A stretch of 35,823 nt of DNA from Bacteroidales bacterium (GTDB lineage Bacteria; Bacteroidota; Bacteroidia; Bacteroidales; UBA7960). The notes under the pieces were generated by a model. The model was not told the origin of the DNA, did not search any database, and was given only the letters and a program-made list of their open reading frames with translations. Made by a program: the position numbers and the translations under genes. Below are positions 13,528 to 21,747 of this stretch, piece by piece. The stretch covers positions 1-35,823 of the forward strand of contig PWLF01000257.1 in NCBI GenBank assembly GCA_003559475.1, written 5' to 3'. The stretch's first letter is position 1. Each line of letters starts with the position of its first letter.

Positions 13528-15912
13528 TTGAGAAGTTTTACTTGTCTATTTAGTGGTAAAAGTACTAGAGAAGAAGTTTTGACGACTAACGGTGACTATA
13601 TTATAGATGATTTAATAATAAGCGATAAAATAACAGAAGGATTAAATGATAAATTTGATTATCAATCCGTCTTAATAGTTGATAAAGAAAAGCCAAAAGA
13701 ACTTTATAATTTATTTGTAGAAGGTTCTATAATAAGAGTTTCTGACGAATTTGGTGACGAAGTATTTAGAATATGTAATGTAAGGAAAAATAAAAAAGAA
13801 ATAGAAATTTATGCTAGGCAAATAACTATATCGGATACTTTAAATTTATGGTTGGAAGATGTCAGACCTACTAACCAAAGTGGAACTAGTGCAATTCAAT
13901 ATATTTTTAATGGTGCTAAAGGTAAAAATGAAATAATAGCAACAAGTAATATAACTAAAATAAATACAGCTTATTATATGTATATGAATGTATATAAAGC
14001 CTTATTTGACAATGACAATTCATTCTTAGAACGATGGGGTGGAGAAATATATAGGAATAAATATAATTTAGCTATTAACAATAGAGTTGGACAGGATAAA
14101 GATATAATAATACAAAGTAAAAAAAATTTGATAGGATTTGAAATTAAAACAAATATAGATTCTCTTTGCACAGTAATATATCCAGTTGGATTCGATGGTA
14201 TAAAAGCAGATAGAGTAATATCTCCATTGGTTAATAATTATCCTAGACAGTTCTTTAAGGAAATTAAGTACGAAGATGTAAAGTTAAAAACAGAAAATGA
14301 CCCCGAAGGATATGACACTTTAGCACAAGCACAAACGGAATTAAAAAGGCGTGCAGAATTAGAATTTAGTAAAAATCATATTGATATAATAACAGCAGAA
14401 TATAATATTAATTTTGTGGAATTGTATAAAACAGAAGAATATAAAAATTATGGCTTAACAGAATATGCCGGGATAGGTGATACAATTACAGTAAAAGAAG
14501 ATACTTATAATACAGATATAATAGTTAGAGTTATAGAGAGAGAATATTCTCCGAAGTTAGATAGAAGATTATCCACTAAATTAAGCAATAAAGATATAAA
14601 ATTAACTCCTCCTAATGTTTCTCAAATAATTGCAGAACTAGACAAAGCACAAAAACAAGGTGCTAATGGGTTAGGTGACTATATAAATGCTTTAATGAAT
14701 AGCGGTATAAAAGATAGTTATGTAATAGCAAAGCAAAATGAAATATTAATAATGGATTCTAAAGATATAAATACTTCTGTAAATGTTGTTAGACTTAATA
14801 GGAATGGTCTTGGGTTTAGCCAAACTGGTTACTATGGGCGTTATGAGTATGGTTTTACTATAGATGGTAAAATAAATGCTAGTTTGATAAGTACAGGAAT
14901 TTTATCAACTGTATTAATTCAAAACTGGGACGGAAGTCTGCAAATAGATTTAAGCTCTAAAGAAAGCGGTATAAAATTCAAAAAGAATGGATATAATGGG
15001 ATAACTATAGAAGGTCAAAGTCAATATTTTTATGACTGGGAAGATGAAAAACGTCAAGTAACGCCAACCTCTGCTATTTATAGTTCACGTTCAATAACAA
15101 CATCTAATGCCCCGGGTTTAGTATTAGCACATAATTTAAATAATTATATGACCTTATCTTATGTAGAAGAAGAATTTAACGAAAAAAATGGCTTCATAGC
15201 AAGGGGATATATTTTATTAGATAAATTAAATAAAAGAAAACAAGATACTAATAAATTCGCACCTATTCAAATTTATACTGATTCTATAATTTATAATTCT
15301 TTATTTTTCCAAAATACAACAAATGAAATTTTTGGCTCACTTGAAAATAATTTAGTATTAAAAAGTAATAATAATATAAATTTAGCAGATTCAAGCAAAA
15401 AAACTTTTGCTAGTTTTTCCGGAAGTAAATCTACAATTTGGTCAGACACTACTATTGTGGGAGATTTTACAGTAAGCGGTAATAAAAATTGTGTCCAAGA
15501 GACCGTTAAACATGGCAAAGTAGCTTATTATAGTATAGAAGATTGTGAAAGTTATCTTACTGAAAGGTCTAAAAGAAGATGTAAAACCGAAAATAATATC
15601 TGTAAAATTTATTTAGATGATATATTTTTAGAAAGCACTATCGGAAGATATACAATCGAAATATTTAAATACAGTTGGGGAGATTATAGAATATTAGAAC
15701 AAGAAAATGATTATTTTATAGTAGAAAGTGAAAAAGATGAATTTGAATTTGATTGGGTTGTAACTAGACATAGAAATGGGTTTGAAGATGAAAGATTAAA
15801 AGTCATAGAACCACCAAAACCATTTTATAAAGCTTTCAAACCATCATTTAATTTTGAATCAGATGAAAGAATAATAAATACAGCACCTTTAGAACAAGGT
15901 GTTATAATCTAG
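13528..15912 (+). CDS. Tail-associated protein (Tal), prophage-tail family
   Basis: This protein of about 794 residues plugs the distal end of the tail and carries receptor or wall-degrading parts. The N-terminal 370 residues fit the Prophage_tail/gp44-like hub: KEIEIYARQITISDTLNLWL (about 90-110), then CTVIYPVGFDG and YAGIGDTITVKED. The C-terminal part is beta-rich, with GSLQIDLSSKESGIKFKK, and lacks a peptidase motif I can identify. I start at TTG 13528, with GGGGTGAT just upstream; the in-frame TTG at 13513 overlaps Dit. Confidence 0.85.
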   Translation: MRSFTCLFSGKSTREEVLTTNGDYIIDDLIISDKITEGLNDKFDYQSVLIVDKEKPKELYNLFVEGSIIRVSDEFGDEVFRICNVRKNKKEIEIYARQITISDTLNLWLEDVRPTNQSGTSAIQYIFNGAKGKNEIIATSNITKINTAYYMYMNVYKALFDNDNSFLERWGGEIYRNKYNLAINNRVGQDKDIIIQSKKNLIGFEIKTNIDSLCTVIYPVGFDGIKADRVISPLVNNYPRQFFKEIKYEDVKLKTENDPEGYDTLAQAQTELKRRAELEFSKNHIDIITAEYNINFVELYKTEEYKNYGLTEYAGIGDTITVKEDTYNTDIIVRVIEREYSPKLDRRLSTKLSNKDIKLTPPNVSQIIAELDKAQKQGANGLGDYINALMNSGIKDSYVIAKQNEILIMDSKDINTSVNVVRLNRNGLGFSQTGYYGRYEYGFTIDGKINASLISTGILSTVLIQNWDGSLQIDLSSKESGIKFKKNGYNGITIEGQSQYFYDWEDEKRQVTPTSAIYSSRSITTSNAPGLVLAHNLNNYMTLSYVEEEFNEKNGFIARGYILLDKLNKRKQDTNKFAPIQIYTDSIIYNSLFFQNTTNEIFGSLENNLVLKSNNNINLADSSKKTFASFSGSKSTIWSDTTIVGDFTVSGNKNCVQETVKHGKVAYYSIEDCESYLTERSKRRCKTENNICKIYLDDIFLESTIGRYTIEIFKYSWGDYRILEQENDYFIVESEKDEFEFDWVVTRHRNGFEDERLKVIEPPKPFYKAFKPSFNFESDERIINTAPLEQGVII

Positions 15913-15923
15913 GAGGTTATAAA

Positions 15924-18440
15924 ATGAAATATAAAATTATAAATATAGATACGCAAATAGCTAATGATATAAAAACAGAGATAATGCAAAACTATACTTT
16001 ACCAATACAATTTAAATTGTTTAATAATATGATTCCTTTCGACGCGACTGGCTATAGTGTTAGGGCTGAAATGTTAAAATCTGATAAAACATTCATAATA
16101 CAAACTAATAATATAACTATAAGTAAAGATGAAATTTTATTTGTTGCAGATAAAGATTTTACTAGAATATCAGGGTTAGGCAGATTACAAATAATACTTT
16201 ATAAAGGCGATGAAGTTACTGGTACTTGGAATATTAATGTAGATATAAAAAGAGGAGCAATTAGTGCAGGAGATATTCCTTCTAAAAATATAATAACTTC
16301 TTTAGAAGAACTTAGGAATGAAGTTAAAAATGCAGATAATCAAAAAAATATATTAGTAAATACAATAGAAACAGAAAAGAAGAGTGTTGAAAATTTAATA
16401 CAAGATGTTAATAAAAATATTGCTGATGCTAATGTAATTCCTACAAAAGAATATTCTAGCTATTTTAAAGATATAACAACTACAAACTATATAAATGATA
16501 CTTTAGATTGTAGAAATGGTTATTTTAAAAATGTTGGTATAAAGGGTAATACTTTGATTAATATTATTAATTTTAAAAATTCAGAAGTAAATGGGGATGG
16601 AGCTCCTACAATAACAATAGATACTATAGGTGTAAAGGCAGAAAATACAGTACAAGGTAGCAACGTTATTTCATATAATACCAATATTTTTAAATGTAAT
16701 ACAGAATATACAGTTTTTTTTAATATAGATACAACAAAAATTCAAGGAAAAAATTGTAGTTTAGGGTTTAAAATTGGTAATGATTTTGCTGTAAATAAAC
16801 AAATTATATCCACTACAACAAATTCAATTAATAGAAAAATAAAAATTAAAACACCTGAAACTGGTTTTGTAGAAGCTTTAACTATAGGCGTTCATACTAA
16901 CGAAATGATTAAAGGTGATTATATTTATATTAGTAATCTTTTAGTTTTAGAAGGTGATTGGACAAATAAACAAGAACCCTCTTGTTTTGAAGGAATAAAA
17001 AGCATTGGAGAACTTAGCCCAATAAAAATTATAAGTAATAATATTAATATGGCTAATATAACTTATAACAATGTGTCCTATAATAATATTCCATTTGTAA
17101 ATATAAAAGAAAATGGTATTGATATTTTGGGTAATGAAATTAACCAAAGAATTTGTTTTGACATGTATTTAAAGAAAAATACTAAATATATAATAAAAGG
17201 TAAAAGATTAAATAATCTAGGAAATAAAAATTCTGCTGTAATGATGAGAATAAAAAATACTGATACTATGTATGGGGATTTATTAGACGGTAATGAATTT
17301 AGTTTTATATTTAATTCAGCTAATGAAAATAAATTTTTGCTTTGTTTTTATACTAATTTAGAAACTATAGAAAATAAAACATTTTCATGGGGAGATATAC
17401 AAATAATAGAAGAAACAAAAAACCAAGAATTTGTTCCTAGTCAAAGAGATATATTGGAATTAGATAATATAATATTATCAGGATTGCCAAATGGGATTTG
17501 TGATATTTATGATAAAAATAATAAGATAATTAGAAATGTTGATAAAGTTATTTTTAATGGTTCCGAAAATTGGGTTGATAATAATATAGATAGTATTGAT
17601 TATTTCCAAATGGAATTAGTTTACCAAAATGGTGGTGCAAGTGAAAAAGGTGATAATAGAATAATAAGTGATAAATTTAGTTTTGGTTTGAATCATGGAA
17701 CTGACGACAAAGAAGGTGTTTCTTGTAATGAAAATAAAATTTATTTAAAAATATTAAAAAATAAATTATCTACTCCAAATTTGGCAGGATTTAAAAAATG
17801 GTTAATGCAAAATAATACAATTGTTTATTTTATTAAATCAACACCAACTTTTGAAGATATAAAAGAAAACAAATCTCTACAATGTTTTGCAGATGGTATA
17901 GTAACTTTTGAAGATACTTTTTATCCAAATTTAGAATTAACTTATCCAATAACTTTTAATAGTGCTATGTTAACAAATTCTATTGAATTAAATAATTTTA
18001 ATAATATAATAGAAGATAATATTAATATAATAAATACAAATACAACTAATATAAATAAAAATACAACAGATATAAACAAAAATATTTCTTCTATAAATAG
18101 TTTAAATACAAATTTAACAAACACTATAAATTCTTTTTCTATAAGCCAAAGTGGAACTAATACAACTTTAAAAATGGCTAATAATGCAAAATTAATGTTT
18201 TATTCAGATTTTTTCCAAATAGATAGTGGAACGTATCCGTACGGAAGAGATGTAAAATTCGAGACTGCCTTTCCAAATGGATTAATAGGAATCAATATAT
18301 GTGGTAGAAGAATTGGAAGTGATATATTTGGTCTTAAAAATTCTGAAATATGGAATAAAAACAAGGAAGGCTTTAGTTTCACAGGAACCATGGAATCAGG
18401 AAAAGCTTACGCTATAGAAGTATTGGCGATAGGATATTAG
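15924..18440 (+). CDS. BppU-like baseplate upper protein / tail fibre
   Basis: This 838-residue protein begins with a domain like BppU N-terminal (DUF2479): NYTLPIQFKLFNN, FDATGYSVRAEMLKSD, GRLQIILYKGDEVTGTWNI and the linker RGAISAGDIPSKN (residues 22-123), which docks on Dit. A coiled coil, two or more beta-sandwich-like modules and an Asn/Thr trimeric coil (about 690-735, repeats of TTNINKN) follow. The C-terminal domain (about 760-838) contains FETAFPNGLIGINICGRRIG, resembling the receptor-binding tips of trimeric fibres. It should decide host range. AGGAGG precedes ATG. Confidence 0.82.
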   Translation: MKYKIINIDTQIANDIKTEIMQNYTLPIQFKLFNNMIPFDATGYSVRAEMLKSDKTFIIQTNNITISKDEILFVADKDFTRISGLGRLQIILYKGDEVTGTWNINVDIKRGAISAGDIPSKNIITSLEELRNEVKNADNQKNILVNTIETEKKSVENLIQDVNKNIADANVIPTKEYSSYFKDITTTNYINDTLDCRNGYFKNVGIKGNTLINIINFKNSEVNGDGAPTITIDTIGVKAENTVQGSNVISYNTNIFKCNTEYTVFFNIDTTKIQGKNCSLGFKIGNDFAVNKQIISTTTNSINRKIKIKTPETGFVEALTIGVHTNEMIKGDYIYISNLLVLEGDWTNKQEPSCFEGIKSIGELSPIKIISNNINMANITYNNVSYNNIPFVNIKENGIDILGNEINQRICFDMYLKKNTKYIIKGKRLNNLGNKNSAVMMRIKNTDTMYGDLLDGNEFSFIFNSANENKFLLCFYTNLETIENKTFSWGDIQIIEETKNQEFVPSQRDILELDNIILSGLPNGICDIYDKNNKIIRNVDKVIFNGSENWVDNNIDSIDYFQMELVYQNGGASEKGDNRIISDKFSFGLNHGTDDKEGVSCNENKIYLKILKNKLSTPNLAGFKKWLMQNNTIVYFIKSTPTFEDIKENKSLQCFADGIVTFEDTFYPNLELTYPITFNSAMLTNSIELNNFNNIIEDNINIINTNTTNINKNTTDINKNISSINSLNTNLTNTINSFSISQSGTNTTLKMANNAKLMFYSDFFQIDSGTYPYGRDVKFETAFPNGLIGINICGRRIGSDIFGLKNSEIWNKNKEGFSFTGTMESGKAYAIEVLAIGY

Positions 18441-18451
18441 GAGGTGATAAA

Positions 18452-18748
18452 ATGATTTATTTTAGGAAAAATGGTTTTAAAATAATGGGTTTTTATGATG
18501 ATGAAATAAAGGAACACAATCAAGTTATAGAAAATGATAAAGATAATTATATTCGAATAGATTTAGAAACTCATAGAAAATTATATAAAGAAGGAATGTA
18601 TAAATTAAAAAAAGATGTAAATAGTAAAGAACAAATAAATATAAAAGATTTTGATAATATATTTGAAAGATATACAGATATTGATTTTTTAGAAGAAAAT
18701 ACAGAAATAATCGTTTCTCCAAGCATGGCATTAATGAAATTGCTTTAA
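18452..18748 (+). CDS. Small acidic protein after the tail fibre
   Basis: This 98-residue protein follows the fibre gene by 11 bases, with AGGAGGTGA as ribosome site. It is charged and Asp/Glu/Lys-rich, starts with IYFRKNGFKIMGFYDDEI and ends VSPSMALMKLL. Small genes in this place often encode tail-tip parts or fibre-assembly helpers. I do not recognise the family, so that role is positional only. Confidence 0.65.
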   Translation: MIYFRKNGFKIMGFYDDEIKEHNQVIENDKDNYIRIDLETHRKLYKEGMYKLKKDVNSKEQINIKDFDNIFERYTDIDFLEENTEIIVSPSMALMKLL

Positions 18749-18750
18749 AT

Positions 18751-18779
18751 TTGATTTGAATTTGAATAAATGTTATAAT
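18751..18779 (+). promoter_or_regulatory. Promoter of the lysis genes
   Basis: The -35 TTGATT (18751-18756), 17-bp spacer and -10 TATAAT (18774-18779) with TG in the extended position lie 20 bp before the amidase start. This would let lysis genes be timed apart from the tail operon. Confidence 0.65.
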
Positions 18780-18798
18780 TTATTAAAGAGGTGATATT

Positions 18799-19548
18799 GT
18801 GAAAATAGGATTAAGAGGTGGACACTCAGCTAATTGTTTGGGTGCTGTTGGTTTAAGAAATGAATACGAACAAATGCAAAGTTTATATAGATATGTAAAA
18901 GATACATTAGAGAAACATGGGCATGAAGTTATAGATTGCAATAGCAATGCTAATACAGAAAGTTCTGAACTCAGAGAAGGAACTACAAACGCTAATAGTA
19001 ATAAAGTAGATTTATATTTATCTCTGCACATGAACAGTTTTAACGGCAATGCACACGGTACTGAAGCATGGGTATATAAAGATAGTGGATTAGCTTATAA
19101 TATTGCTAATAAAATGACAGAAAATTATGAAAAATTAGGTTTTTATAATAGAGGTGTTAAAGTTAGTACAGGATTGCACGATTTAAAATATTCTTATGCA
19201 CCAGCAATAATTTTCGAAACATGTTTCTGCGATAGTGAAAAAGATATCGAAATATGGTCACCAGATTCTTGGAAAACTTTATCATTTAATATATGCAATG
19301 CAATTGATGATAATATAAAAGAAAAAGAAATAATACAAGAAGTTAAAAGTGATATAAAAGCAACTACAAAAAATGTAACTACAGGCTTAAATATACGAGA
19401 ATGTCCTTCGGATTCTTCTAAGATAATAACAAGTATAAAACCCAATGGATTATTTCATATATTATGGACAGAAATAGGGTGGCATTTTGTTAGTTATTAT
19501 GACTATCTAGGCTATGTAAGTGCTGACTATGTAAAATTATTAGAATAG
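18799..19548 (+). CDS. Endolysin: N-acetylmuramoyl-L-alanine amidase with SH3 domain
   Basis: This 249-residue enzyme cuts the bond between muramic acid and the stem peptide. Residues 1-175 form an Amidase_3 catalytic domain; likely zinc and catalytic residues are H9 (RGGHS), E22 or E24 (NEYEQM), H77 (LSLHMNSF) and E140 (IIFETCF). A charged linker follows, then a bacterial SH3 wall-binding domain from about 190 (TTGLNIRECPSDSS, then GYVSADYVKLL). It has no signal peptide, so it depends on the holin. It uses GTG 18799 with AGAGGTGAT upstream. Confidence 0.95.
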   Translation: MKIGLRGGHSANCLGAVGLRNEYEQMQSLYRYVKDTLEKHGHEVIDCNSNANTESSELREGTTNANSNKVDLYLSLHMNSFNGNAHGTEAWVYKDSGLAYNIANKMTENYEKLGFYNRGVKVSTGLHDLKYSYAPAIIFETCFCDSEKDIEIWSPDSWKTLSFNICNAIDDNIKEKEIIQEVKSDIKATTKNVTTGLNIRECPSDSSKIITSIKPNGLFHILWTEIGWHFVSYYDYLGYVSADYVKLLE

Positions 19549-19561
19549 GAGGTAAAATGTA

Positions 19562-19789
19562 ATGCAAGAGCTTTTAAATAGATTTAAACACCCTTCTACA
19601 ATAATATCATTGGTTGGATTGATGGGCATGTTATTGATTCAATTAGGTGTTAAAGTAGATATGGAATGGCTAAATAATACGGTTCAAATTATTTGTTCTA
19701 TTTTAATATTATTGGGGGTTGTAAATGACCCAACTACACAAGGTATTTATCTTTGTAAGAATTGTAAAGATGAGGATAAAGATAAATAA
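19562..19789 (+). CDS. Phage holin (phi-LC3 family)
   Basis: This 75-residue protein has two hydrophobic segments (about 13-32, IISLVGLMGMLLIQLG, and 38-58, IICSILILLGVV), then the family mark NDPTTQG and a charged tail KNCKDEDKDK. It should form membrane lesions that free the endolysin. It lies 13 bases after the amidase stop with AGGAGG as ribosome site, and its stop overlaps the next start. Confidence 0.93.
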   Translation: MQELLNRFKHPSTIISLVGLMGMLLIQLGVKVDMEWLNNTVQIICSILILLGVVNDPTTQGIYLCKNCKDEDKDK

Positions 19790-20043
19790 TGGATATTTCA
19801 GACTATGTTAAAGAAATAGAACAGATTAAACAAGAATTAAGGCTACATGATAAAAGATTAAGCGACATTGAAGGAGATAGAAAGCTTCAATTATTTCAAT
19901 ATGAATCTATTATGGAATGTATGAGTGAGTTGAAAATAGATGTAAAAGAAATAAAAGAAAGACCTCTTCGCAAGTGGGATATAATAATAACTGGAATTAT
20001 AACAGCTTGTATAGGTTATTTTATGGCCACAATATTAAAATAG
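19789..20043 (+). CDS. XhlA-like membrane protein
   Basis: This 84-residue protein has an N-terminal coiled coil (about 5-52, EQIKQELRLHDKRLSDIEGD) and one C-terminal transmembrane helix (about 65-83, IIITGIITACIGYFMATIL). This is the plan of the hemolysin XhlA family, which works with holin and amidase in Bacillus PBSX. It shares TAATG with the holin gene. It could be an antiholin or co-holin. Confidence 0.75.
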   Translation: MDISDYVKEIEQIKQELRLHDKRLSDIEGDRKLQLFQYESIMECMSELKIDVKEIKERPLRKWDIIITGIITACIGYFMATILK

Positions 20044-20058
20044 AAAGAAGGTTAAAAG

Positions 20059-20355
20059 ATGGGGGAGAATAAACTACAGGAATGTTTTAATGAAACCTTT
20101 AAAGGTTTTTTAAATCTACAAAGGGAAAACAGGAATAAAGACAGAAATGTTATGATAATTTGTATATGTTCTATGTTGCTACAGACATTTGTGCTGGTGG
20201 GAGGAGTATTATATTTCCTAAATACTTATGAAATAGACATGCAAACTTCTACCACAACAACTACACAAACTGTAGAAGGAGATAATACAAAAATAAACAA
20301 CATTGATGGCAACCAATATAATGATGAAGCTACGCACAACGAAAATGAAAATTAA
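20059..20355 (+). CDS. Single-span membrane protein in the lysis cluster
   Basis: This 98-residue protein has a charged cytoplasmic start (NLQRENRNKDRN), one membrane helix (about 31-54, MIICICSMLLQTFVLVGG) and an outer tail with a run of six Thr, then NNIDGNQYNDEA. Position in the lysis cluster and the low-complexity outer tail suggest a lysis accessory. The family is not characterised to my knowledge. Confidence 0.68.
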   Translation: MGENKLQECFNETFKGFLNLQRENRNKDRNVMIICICSMLLQTFVLVGGVLYFLNTYEIDMQTSTTTTTQTVEGDNTKINNIDGNQYNDEATHNENEN

Positions 20356-20374
20356 TTTATAGGGGTGATATTAA

Positions 20375-20440
20375 ATGGGAAAAGCTACACAAACAAAAAC
20401 TACTAAAAAGAAAAAAGTAAGAATTAGGAAGAAAAAATAA
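20375..20440 (+). CDS. 21-residue Lys/Arg-rich peptide
   Basis: The frame reads MGKATQTKTTKKKKVRIRKK plus a final Lys, with 11 Lys or Arg in 21 residues. The ribosome site AGGGGTGAT lies seven bases before ATG. Its TAA shares a base with the ATG of the sigma-like gene, so coupling is likely. It may act as a nucleic-acid-binding peptide or merely couple translation. It is too short for homology to decide. Confidence 0.6.
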   Translation: MGKATQTKTTKKKKVRIRKKK

Positions 20441-20703
20441 TGTTAAGTAGAAGTCAGGTGAAGAGGGTGTTAGATTGCCCCTCTAAGCCACTTTTAATTC
20501 TAGCTTTGGAATTGGTCAATCTTAAAGAAAAAGAACGTGTAGCGATAGAATATGTGGACATTAAAGGCTATACAGAAGAACAGACAGCAGAGATTTTAAA
20601 TATAAGTAGAAGTAGTATCACTAAATATAGGAAAAATGCTTATAATAAAATGGGAAAAGTGTGGGAAAAAGAAAAATCGATAAAAACAATTTTGGAGGGT
20701 TAG
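20440..20703 (+). CDS. Sigma-70 region 4-like transcription regulator
   Basis: This 87-residue protein carries a single helix-turn-helix: KEKERVAIEYVDIKGYTEEQ (about 29-48), then AEILNISRSSITKYRKNAYN. This is the ECF/sigma region 4 pattern also seen in ArpU-like phage late regulators. It has no region 2, so it may act as an activator that contacts host RNA polymerase. It ends the late cluster and its stop lies inside a terminator. A role in late transcription is inferred from type and place. Confidence 0.75.
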   Translation: MLSRSQVKRVLDCPSKPLLILALELVNLKEKERVAIEYVDIKGYTEEQTAEILNISRSSITKYRKNAYNKMGKVWEKEKSIKTILEG

Positions 20704-20722
20704 CAAATAACCTTCTTTTTTT
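20695..20722 (+). terminator. Terminator ending the late operon
   Basis: The 8-bp stem GAGGGTTA/TAACCTTC (one G-U pair), loop GCAAA and seven T close the tail-lysis transcription unit. The stem overlaps the stop of the sigma-like gene. Confidence 0.85.
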
Positions 20723-20736
20723 ATTCCTTATAACTG

Positions 20737-20782
20737 AATAAATATACAAAGTAAACGCTTAAATAGCAAATAAATATACAAA
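20737..20782 (+). repeat. Direct repeat AATAAATATACAAA, two copies
   Basis: The 14-base word AATAAATATACAAA occurs at 20737-20750 and 20769-20782, 32 bases apart from start to start, about three helix turns. Between them lies GTAAACGCTTAAATAGC. It borders element C. Spacing like this is seen in protein-binding iterons, but only two copies exist. Confidence 0.5.
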
Positions 20783-20790
20783 AAATCCAT

Positions 20791-20950
20791 CTGACAACTT
20801 GTAAAATCGGAGCAGTTTTCAGAGAAAAAGTGCTTTCGCAAATTTACTAAAGAATTGCTTTAAATAGCATGTTTGAATATGATTTGATGCCAATAAAATT
20901 ATAAATGTACTCTTATATATAAATATTATTTTATTTTTTTATTTTTTTAA
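20791..20950 (+). repeat. Intergenic element C (copy 3 of 4)
   Basis: The order is CTGACAACTTGTAAAA (20791-20806), the 24-bp inverted repeat at 20811-20834 (AGCAGTTTT...AAAAGTGCT), TTTCG, a variable part with GCTTTAAATAGCA (20868-20880), then CTTATATATAAATATT (20912-20927) and a T-rich block. The first 16 bases and GCTTTAAATAGCA also occur in element D on the other strand. The operator-bearing RHH promoter lies downstream. No gene fits between 20704 and 21068. Confidence 0.75.
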
Positions 20951-21007
20951 TAATGTATAAATTTAATGTATATCACTTTTCTAAATTAATCTCCTTCGGC
21001 TAGGTAG

Positions 21008-21036
21008 TTGACAATGTGACCACATTGGTATATAAT
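21008..21036 (+). promoter_or_regulatory. Promoter of the RHH regulator gene
   Basis: The -35 TTGACA (21008-21013), 17-bp spacer and -10 TATAAT (21031-21036) make a full consensus promoter 32 bp before the RHH start codon. Confidence 0.85.
21013..21026. promoter_or_regulatory. Operator dyad AATGTGACCACATT
   Basis: This is a perfect 6+2+6 inverted repeat between -35 and -10. It shares the core TGTGACCACA with the terminase and leftward-cassette promoters. Being in front of the RHH gene, it suggests autorepression. Confidence 0.68.
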
Positions 21037-21068
21037 TAAGACAATAAATAATTTAGGGGGAAAATAAA

Positions 21069-21236
21069 ATGGAAAACAACGATAATAATGATTTAACTAA
21101 AGATGATTTTATTCACATGAGAATTAATAAAGAACTTAAAGCAAGAGCTATAAAAGTTGCAAAAGCTAATTACACAGATTTAACACAAATGGTTACTGAT
21201 TGTTTAGTTAAAATAGTAAAAGAAAATAATGTATAG
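21069..21236 (+). CDS. Ribbon-helix-helix (Arc/CopG-type) regulator
   Basis: This 55-residue protein has an acidic, Asn-rich start, then the RHH pattern: strand FIHMRIN (14-20), helix KELKARAIKVAKAN (21-34), turn YTDLT, and helix QMVTDCLVKIVKEN (40-53). RHH dimers bind short inverted repeats with strand residues in the major groove. Its own promoter and two others carry the same TGTGACCACA dyad, so it is the natural candidate repressor of terminase and the leftward cassette. ATG follows GGGGGAAAATAAA. It is absent from standard ORF lists because it is short. Confidence 0.8.
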   Translation: MENNDNNDLTKDDFIHMRINKELKARAIKVAKANYTDLTQMVTDCLVKIVKENNV

Positions 21237-21249
21237 AGGTGGTTATAAA

Positions 21250-21414
21250 ATGAAAAATATGAAAGAACTTTTTGAAAATATAGAAAAATGTGATTATAAA
21301 TGTATTGCTGGAGATTTAGAAAATAATATTGATTATATAGAAATTAAAAAAAGATTTTATGAATTAGAAGAAACTTTAAATTTATTAGTCGGTGTAACAT
21401 TTTCTAATAAATAA
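21250..21414 (+). CDS. Small protein, unknown
   Basis: This 54-residue acidic protein starts MKNMKELFENIEKCDYKC and ends with a predicted helix YELEETLNLLVGV. GAGGTGG at the end of the RHH gene is the ribosome site; an in-frame ATG at 21229 lies before it and is less likely. It is cotranscribed with the RHH gene. I do not recognise it. Confidence 0.6.
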   Translation: MKNMKELFENIEKCDYKCIAGDLENNIDYIEIKKRFYELEETLNLLVGVTFSNK

Positions 21415-21422
21415 CATATAAT
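21394..21422 (+). promoter_or_regulatory. Possible promoter before 21454
   Basis: GTAACA (21394-21399, four of six matches), a 17-bp spacer and TATAAT (21417-21422) lie across the end of the preceding gene. The weak -35 keeps confidence low. Confidence 0.4.
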
Positions 21423-21453
21423 AAAGTATAAAGAAAAATAAGGAGTGTTAAAA

Positions 21454-21615
21454 ATGGATTGTAAACAAGAATTAGTAAATCAAATAAAGAAAACTTTTAA
21501 AGGTATAGATAATCCAGTAGCATATTCAAATTATTTAACTAATTTATGTACTAGAGAATATTTAAAATTAAGTTCAATGAATGAAATTATAGCATGTAAG
21601 GAGATAGAACAATAA
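21454..21615 (+). CDS. Small protein, unknown
   Basis: This 53-residue helical protein reads MDCKQELVNQIKKTFKG at the start and MNEIIACKEIEQ at the end, with three Cys. AAGGAGTG is the ribosome site. Its TAA shares a base with the ATG of the next gene. The function is unknown. Confidence 0.6.
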   Translation: MDCKQELVNQIKKTFKGIDNPVAYSNYLTNLCTREYLKLSSMNEIIACKEIEQ

Positions 21616-21716
21616 TGAAGATGACTAAAGAAGAGTTTATGGCTCAATATTATAAAGACCAAGAAAAGAAGAAAAATGATAAAATAAAGGCTGAAAAAGA
21701 AATTGGCTGTAGTTGA
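21615..21716 (+). CDS. 33-residue charged peptide
   Basis: The frame gives MKMTKEEFMAQYYKDQEKKK, then a Lys/Glu helix and the end IGCS. It overlaps the stop of the previous gene (TAATG) and has AAGGAG about ten bases upstream, inside that gene. Such coupling supports translation; the function is unknown. Confidence 0.5.
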   Translation: MKMTKEEFMAQYYKDQEKKKNDKIKAEKEIGCS

Positions 21717-21741
21717 TTTATGTTAATTAAAGTGATATAAT
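21713..21741 (+). promoter_or_regulatory. Promoter facing a terminator with no gene between
   Basis: The -35 TTGATT (21713-21718), 17-bp spacer and -10 TATAAT (21736-21741) with TGA in the extended position point into 60 gene-free bases that end at a terminator. Confidence 0.6.
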
Positions 21742-21747
21742 ATACAC

